Source: CAZBBC01 sp964489835
GTDB taxonomy: Bacteria > Calditrichota > Calditrichia > JAJRVZ01
Direction of reading: 5' to 3'
Assembly: GCA_964489835.1 (NCBI GenBank)
Contig: CAZBBC010000075.1
Location: forward strand, 1-20,659
DNA length: 20,659 nucleotides
The position numbers were made by a program, and so were the translations under genes. Below the pieces are notes generated by a model. That model saw only the letters and a program-made list of their open reading frames with translations. It had not been told where the DNA came from and ran no database searches. Position 1 is the stretch's first letter; every line of letters starts with the position of its first letter. Shown in pieces: positions 16,406-20,659 of this stretch.

Positions 16406-16485
16406 AACCACAGAACACACGGAGAAGACACAGAGTACACGAAGTTTTTAAATATTTTTATTATCTTCGTGCGCTTCGTGGTTAA
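16406..16485. repeat. CACGAAG inverted repeat, copy 2, overlapping a gene end
   Basis: The left arm, AACCACAGAACACACGGAGA followed by a degenerate stretch to ACACGAAG (16444), faces CTTCGTGCGCTTCGTGGTT (16465-16483). The right arm lies inside the 3' end of the symporter gene and encodes its last residues. T-rich, CTTTGTG-like sequence at about 16346-16395 may be a further decayed unit. Confidence 0.7.
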
Positions 16486-18112
16486 CTAAATGTTTACTAT
16501 CCAGAAGATTACTAATATCAATCATTTCATCAGGATTTCCCAGAAGCATTTCCTTCCAACCGCGGGCCTTCCAGAGAAGAACTTTAATATTTTCATGCGG
16601 GGGGTGGAATATCCAACTAAAAACATATCCAATAGTTATACTTATAATTAATCCAATAATGCCATAAACCGTAAACGTAACTTTATTTAAAAAGGAGAGC
16701 CAGGAAGGAATGGGTATATCCCATCCGAGTAATCCAGAAAAAGACAACAGGATCGTCGGCCCATATTTCATAATAATGAGCGGTATCAGTGCTGCGATCA
16801 AACCGGCAAGGGCTCCCTGCCAGTTGCTTCGCTGTGTGAACATTCCCAGTACAAAAATCCCGAGAATGGGACCAATCAATATACCGGCAATACTCTGGAT
16901 GGTGACCAGGATACTCTGAATGTCAATCATTAACCAGGCTAAAAGAGTTACAATAATTCCCCAGAAAACAGTCAATATTTTTGCCATTTTGAGTGCCTGT
17001 TTATCGGACACCTCTGGCTTGACTTTCTTATAAATATTGACCACAGAGATAGTGGACAAGGCGTTAAGCACGGAGTCCATGGTCGACATCGCCGCCGCCA
17101 TCAGGGCGGCAATCAGAAGTCCCCGTATACCTGTGGGTAATACCGTACCAATGTATTGTGGTAAGATCCGATCATATTTTCCATTTGCAATAAAACCGGC
17201 AACTTCCGGAGAGGGATAGTACTGATAAAAAGCATAGAGACTCATCCCTACACCGAATAATAGAAGCCAGACCGGAAGTGTAAAAAATGACTGAGCAAAC
17301 ATCGCGATTTTGGCGTTTCTGGCGTTTTTAGCGCTTAAATAACGCTGAACGTTCATCTGATCGACCGTCTTTGCACCGAGAAATTCAACAAATCCATAGA
17401 GAATCAGCGTCCAGAAAATGTAACGATGGGTGAGATCAAAATCTGTGTTAATAAGCCTCAGTTTACCGGCATCACTGGCGATATTTACAATTTCACCAAA
17501 ACCACCGGGAACTTTGCCGGCAGCAAAAAACAATGTAACCAGCAAGCTGCCGACAATGACAATAAATTGTATGACATCGGTCCAGATGACGGCTCGTATC
17601 CCCCCCAGGGTTGTATAAATAACAGCGCCAATACCGACCCCGATCATCGTCTCAAGTAAGGGAAAATCCATCGTCACATGTAAGACCATGGAAAGCGTAA
17701 AAACCACGATACCAGCGTACAATGAGCGAAAGAGTAAAAAAGTGGACAAAACGATATAACTCAGAACCCGATTAAAACGTGCTTCAACATACTCATAGAT
17801 GGTGGTAATCTGTAATCGCGTATAAAGATCTATAAAAAAGATAAGAGCAATGACGGAGGCTACAGGAAACAGGGCCAGAGCGACCAGATATTGAAGATCA
17901 CCACGGAAAGCCTCAGCCGGTGCCATCACAAAAGAAATAGCACTGAAAATGGAAGCATACATTGACATTGACAGCGGTAGCCAATGGATGGATTTGCCGG
18001 CCAGAAAATAAATATTTGTTGATTTTTGTCCTCTTGCAAAAGAACTTCCCAGGATAATGATAAATCCCAGATAGACAAAAATACAAAGATAGTCAATGAT
18101 ATGTAATTTCAT
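16448..18112 (-). CDS. Sodium/solute symporter (SSS family)
   Basis: The protein has 554 residues and is an inner-membrane transporter with about 13 hydrophobic segments, as expected for the sodium:solute symporter family (LeuT fold). Typical features are the N-terminal segment followed by NIYFLAGKSIHWLPLSMSMY, the TLGGIRAVIWTDVIQFIVI stretch near residue 175, VDQMNVQRYLSAKNARNAK, and the Na+-site helix AALMAAAMSTMDSVLNALST near residue 345. The family carries sugars, sugar acids, amino acids, vitamins or sialic acid. Neighbouring epimerase and aldolase genes suggest a sugar or sugar acid. The C-terminal tail is odd: the last residues, NHEAHEDNKNI, are read from a CACGAAG dispersed repeat, so the original end was probably shorter or different. 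No strong ribosome binding site precedes the ATG at 18112. Confidence 0.9.
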   Translation of the reverse strand: MKLHIIDYLCIFVYLGFIIILGSSFARGQKSTNIYFLAGKSIHWLPLSMSMYASIFSAISFVMAPAEAFRGDLQYLVALALFPVASVIALIFFIDLYTRLQITTIYEYVEARFNRVLSYIVLSTFLLFRSLYAGIVVFTLSMVLHVTMDFPLLETMIGVGIGAVIYTTLGGIRAVIWTDVIQFIVIVGSLLVTLFFAAGKVPGGFGEIVNIASDAGKLRLINTDFDLTHRYIFWTLILYGFVEFLGAKTVDQMNVQRYLSAKNARNAKIAMFAQSFFTLPVWLLLFGVGMSLYAFYQYYPSPEVAGFIANGKYDRILPQYIGTVLPTGIRGLLIAALMAAAMSTMDSVLNALSTISVVNIYKKVKPEVSDKQALKMAKILTVFWGIIVTLLAWLMIDIQSILVTIQSIAGILIGPILGIFVLGMFTQRSNWQGALAGLIAALIPLIIMKYGPTILLSFSGLLGWDIPIPSWLSFLNKVTFTVYGIIGLIISITIGYVFSWIFHPPHENIKVLLWKARGWKEMLLGNPDEMIDISNLLDSKHLVNHEAHEDNKNI

Positions 18113-18417
18113 CGTTTAGTTATTTAACCTTAATGATATACCGCAAAGATCACGAAGAGCACGAAGGTCTAATAATAACAAGCATTTAGAGTGAAATCCT
18201 GCTTAAAGTGTTATATTTATTTAATTTCAATAAAAAAATCTTCGTGTCCTTCGCGTTCTTCGTGGTTTAAAATATGATTATTTTCTTATCGCAAAAACAT
18301 CTACAATAAAAATGATTTTGATTTATTTCTTTTGGATTTTGGATTATTGATCACACCCACAATTGGGCGCATCGCAATGCGCCCCTGCACTCTTTACGTT
18401 CTTCTCTTTTCCCTTTT
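18113..18417. repeat. CACGAAG inverted repeat, copy 3, in a 305-nt gap
   Basis: Between the symporter and the beta-helix protein gene the arms are CACGAAGAGCACGAAGGT (18151-18168, preceded by CCGCAAAGAT) and CTTCGTGTCCTTCGCGTTCT (from 18240, ending CGTGGTTT at 18268). They enclose about 70 nt of AT-rich sequence. The part from 18269 to 18417 contains T-rich tracts and a short GGGCGCATCGCAATGCGCCC palindrome (18364-18383), which could help terminate the upstream transcript. No gene is seen. Confidence 0.7.
18364..18383. terminator. Short palindromic hairpin after the beta-helix gene
   Basis: GGGCGCATCGCAATGCGCCC has outer arms GGGCGCAT and ATGCGCCC around a 4-nt loop (8-bp perfect stem), located 34 nt beyond the stop codon of the GH141-like gene. 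No U-run follows immediately, so termination is only possible. Confidence 0.4.
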
Positions 18418-20319
18418 CTATTCCTGCTTCTTACTTCCTTTCGGAAGAATACCAGCCCGTTCTCGTACAGTTTTAATCGCCTGCTGGAGATCATCGTTTG
18501 TGCCCGCTTCAATTAAAATAATTTTATTATTGTCTTGTTTGATATCATTTTCTTCGGTACGGTTGTAACGGATGGGAGGATTCCCCGGTGACATCCCCAG
18601 AATATTATTTTTTATCCGGTTAACACCGGCCTTATGAAATCGAAGTGGTGATTTATCAATGCCATAGAAGGCATTATTTTCAATAATGATGTCCGTGGTA
18701 CCTTCATCAAGAAACATACCATTTGATTCCGCACGTCCGGCATTTAAGGGAATATCGTGGATCAGATTACCGCGGAGCATCGTACCGGGCTGATATCCAA
18801 GGGTATAAATCCCACCGCCATCAGAGAGAACTTGCATGACATGATGGATATGATTGTTTTCAATGATATTTTCTTTACATGGGGTTATATCCGGATTCCA
18901 CATCCAACCGACACTGATACCGGTATAGGGTAGAAAACGAATCTCATTATGGGCGATGATCGTTTTGCTGGCTAAACCAACCCATATGCCGACAGCACCG
19001 GAATACTGAATCCCGCATTGCTCCACCAGACAATTTTTGACCGTATTCATGCTTGCCGCTTCCCCGGGCAGGGACTGCCACCAGGGCAAACCGGCAACGG
19101 TGCGATCTCTGCTTTCCCCGATCATGATCCCGTTACCACTGATATCCGTCAGAACAGATCCTGAAATCACACAATCTCTGCAGCGACTGCCAAACATAAT
19201 GCCAGACCCTCCCAGATGACGCAGCACGCAGTTCTGGAAAGTGCAATTTTCAGCTATTTCAATGGAGATAGCAGGCCTGACAAAATTGCGCCACCCTTTT
19301 TCAAAACCCGGTTGATCATTATCCACTGCATGAAAGCTGGCCTGAACACCGGCATAACCGTTTGCAGGAGGATAAAAAGCACAGTGTTCAAAAATAAGTC
19401 CCTCGAAATGGAGATTCCGGACGGGAATATTGCCTTTATTTTTACCTTGGACAACTATAAGTTGTTGAGCCAGCGGCGCAACAAATTGCGTATTATCTAT
19501 GCCCTCATTTTCTCCGGGAAAATAAATAAGTTCTCCATTTGCCTCCAGACACCATTCACCGGGAGCGTTACAAATCGCCGGATCATTCTCAATAAAATAA
19601 CGCGGATGGGCTTCGTACCCATCTATGACCATCATAAAATGTTGTCTGCCAATTTTTGAGACCGGATAAATCGTATGGTTAGTATAATCAATATCTCTTA
19701 TCGGGATTCGTGATATTGACCAATCATGTATAAATACCAGTTCCGTATTCTCTGCCCTCACCTCTTCCGGAATATCACCTTCATTGAATGAAAAATCGGA
19801 CATACGGTCTGCGCCTGCTTTCACTACCCGTAAATAGCCGACATCAGGATGACGGGCCCGGATAGACCTGCGACCGTTCACAAATAGTTCCCGTAAATTT
19901 CCCTTGGCCTTCTGATCATTGGCAAGCGCAGTGCGCCACTTTTCATCAAGGCCCAGATGCCATCCGCTAATAATCTTTCCCCCACTGATTATCACCTTCC
20001 CGCCTAATAGTGTAGTGTAGGTAATACGATATTCTTTAGTCCCGGAATCTCTGATATCAAAAATAATCGGTTCCGTGAGCCGATAGGTTCCTTCCTGGAT
20101 AAATACGGTAACATTTTCCTTAAGTCCCTGGGCGATCATTTCTCTTACTGCATCCCGGGCACGGACGATGGTCGCGAATGGTTTGGATTTTGTTCCCGGG
20201 TAATTGTCATTGCCGGATACGGATACATAAAAATTGGACGATAGGCCAATGGATGCAAATATAAAGATGAGCAGTATTCCCTTAATAATTCGATCTGTAT
20301 CGAATGGTTTTTGGTTCAT
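18418..20319 (-). CDS. Secreted right-handed beta-helix glycosidase-like protein (GH141-like)
   Basis: The protein has 633 residues with an N-terminal signal segment (GILLIFIFASIGLSS, about 14-28). Mature sequence starts FYVSVSGNDNYPGTKSKPFA, then RARDAVREMIAQG, VFIQEGTYRLTEPIIF, ISGGKIISGWH and LRELFVNGRRSIRARHPD. This order is typical of large parallel beta-helix proteins related to glycoside hydrolase family 141, whose known members act as alpha-L-fucosidase or xylanase. Helix rungs of the type IENNxIHHV and IIENNAFYGI follow to about residue 590. Catalytic residues cannot be assigned by eye, so the activity is inferred. The ATG at 20319 has GGAG six bases before it. It is the first gene of the minus-strand series and may define its promoter, with repeats upstream and a 305-nt gap before the symporter. 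Confidence 0.8.
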   Translation of the reverse strand: MNQKPFDTDRIIKGILLIFIFASIGLSSNFYVSVSGNDNYPGTKSKPFATIVRARDAVREMIAQGLKENVTVFIQEGTYRLTEPIIFDIRDSGTKEYRITYTTLLGGKVIISGGKIISGWHLGLDEKWRTALANDQKAKGNLRELFVNGRRSIRARHPDVGYLRVVKAGADRMSDFSFNEGDIPEEVRAENTELVFIHDWSISRIPIRDIDYTNHTIYPVSKIGRQHFMMVIDGYEAHPRYFIENDPAICNAPGEWCLEANGELIYFPGENEGIDNTQFVAPLAQQLIVVQGKNKGNIPVRNLHFEGLIFEHCAFYPPANGYAGVQASFHAVDNDQPGFEKGWRNFVRPAISIEIAENCTFQNCVLRHLGGSGIMFGSRCRDCVISGSVLTDISGNGIMIGESRDRTVAGLPWWQSLPGEAASMNTVKNCLVEQCGIQYSGAVGIWVGLASKTIIAHNEIRFLPYTGISVGWMWNPDITPCKENIIENNHIHHVMQVLSDGGGIYTLGYQPGTMLRGNLIHDIPLNAGRAESNGMFLDEGTTDIIIENNAFYGIDKSPLRFHKAGVNRIKNNILGMSPGNPPIRYNRTEENDIKQDNNKIILIEAGTNDDLQQAIKTVRERAGILPKGSKKQE

Positions 20320-20343
20320 GAGTTACTCCATTAATAAAAATAT

Positions 20344-20360
20344 ATTGGTATTAATTGGTA
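20344..20360. promoter_or_regulatory. Candidate operator: direct repeat upstream of the first gene
   Basis: ATTGGTA occurs twice with a 10-bp period (20344-20350 and 20354-20360), 25-41 nt before the start of the GH141-like gene. On the minus strand it reads TACCAAT-TAA-TACCAAT. Same-face spacing could suit a dimeric regulator, but no regulator gene is nearby and no clear -35/-10 pair could be fixed. Confidence 0.25.
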
Positions 20361-20389
20361 TGAATTACTTTTAACAACATTAATTGTAC

Positions 20390-20565
20390 GCCACGAAGAG
20401 CACGAAGGTCACAAATATTAATTAGGAATTAGGAACTCGGAATTTGTAATTAGAAATTTTTAGTCATCCCGTAGGGATCTTTTAAGGTGTCAAAATGGTA
20501 CTATCATATAAGAAGATCCTTTCAGGATGACAACCCAAAGTATTAGTTCTTCGTGAGCTTCGTGT
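20390..20565. repeat. CACGAAG inverted repeat, copy 4, split by another element
   Basis: The left arm GCCACGAAGAGCACGAAGGT (20390-20409) and the right arm CTTCGTGAGCTTCGTGTA (20549-20566) are inverted relative to each other, as in copies 1-3, but the spacer is about 140 nt and contains a separate inverted repeat (20463-20531). Confidence 0.65.
20463..20531. repeat. GTCATCC inverted repeat nested in copy 4
   Basis: GTCATCCCGTAGGGATCTT (from 20463) is matched in reverse by AAGATCCTTTCAGGATGAC (20513-20531) with three mismatches in 19. This makes a compact MITE-like or hairpin element between the arms of the CACGAAG repeat. Confidence 0.7.
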
Positions 20566-20659
20566 ACTCTGCCTACCCGTCTAATGGCGTGGTGATTAAA
20601 AAATTTATAGATTGCTTCGCTACCGCTCGCAATGACGATATCGACTCACTTATCGTCAC

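Larger units (their letters stand above)
20320..20659. other. Upstream intergenic region with nested repeats
   Basis: No gene is visible in this 340-nt stretch up to the window edge. It contains the candidate operator (20344-20360), the fourth CACGAAG pair (20390-20565) with another inverted repeat inside it, a GATTGCTTCGCTACCGCTCG type repeat (20610-20633), and a 7-bp hairpin GACGATA / TATCGTC (20634-20657). The promoter of the minus-strand series probably lies here but could not be located. Confidence 0.55.

Noticed and set aside
10956..20566. CRISPR array made from the CACGAAG repeats
   Set aside because: The units occur as widely separated inverted pairs with unequal spacers, not as regularly spaced direct repeats.

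Overview
The window looks like part of the chromosome of an uncultured, moderately AT-rich, Gram-negative bacterium. The supporting signs are several lipoprotein signal peptides, secreted LamG and beta-helix proteins, hairpin-forming dispersed repeats in nearly every intergenic gap, and occasional non-ATG starts. This mix is familiar from FCB- and PVC-like lineages and neighbouring candidate phyla (Marinimicrobia, KSB1 or Latescibacteria type). That placement is inferred from style only, because no marker gene is present.

Layout. Positions 1-1193 are largely non-coding and repeat-rich, with one likely small + strand gene (578-793). From 1194 to 20319 every convincing gene lies on the minus strand, so transcription order runs from right to left. 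The order is: GH141-like beta-helix protein (20319-18418); sodium/solute symporter (18112-16448); KDPG-aldolase-like protein (16280-15501); AGE-family sugar epimerase (15436-14237); D-2-hydroxyacid dehydrogenase (14240-13293, overlapping the epimerase by 4 nt); an 88-codon remnant resembling a uroporphyrinogen-decarboxylase-like gene (13077-12811); three related secreted proteins with a predicted beta-propeller (12766-11153, 10877-8358, 8083-5567, the last two with an added LamG domain); a DUF1565/beta-helix lipoprotein (5474-3843); an exported HpcH/HpaI-family aldolase (3576-2608); and an endonuclease/exonuclease/phosphatase-family lipoprotein (2366-1194).

How it may work together (inference). 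The right-hand part reads as a carbohydrate utilisation locus. Secreted beta-helix and propeller proteins would bind or cut a polysaccharide outside the cytoplasm, the symporter would import a small sugar or sugar acid, and the epimerase, dehydrogenase and keto-deoxy-sugar-acid-type aldolase would process it in the cytoplasm. A second aldolase of a pyruvate-forming family carries a signal peptide. No SusC/SusD pair, sugar kinase, ABC importer or transcription regulator is visible, so this is not a classical Bacteroidetes PUL and the substrate cannot be named.

The gaps are filled with at least five kinds of inverted or hairpin repeats. One repeat runs into the 3' end of the symporter gene and supplies its last residues. 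No tRNA, rRNA, CRISPR array or intact transposase gene was found.
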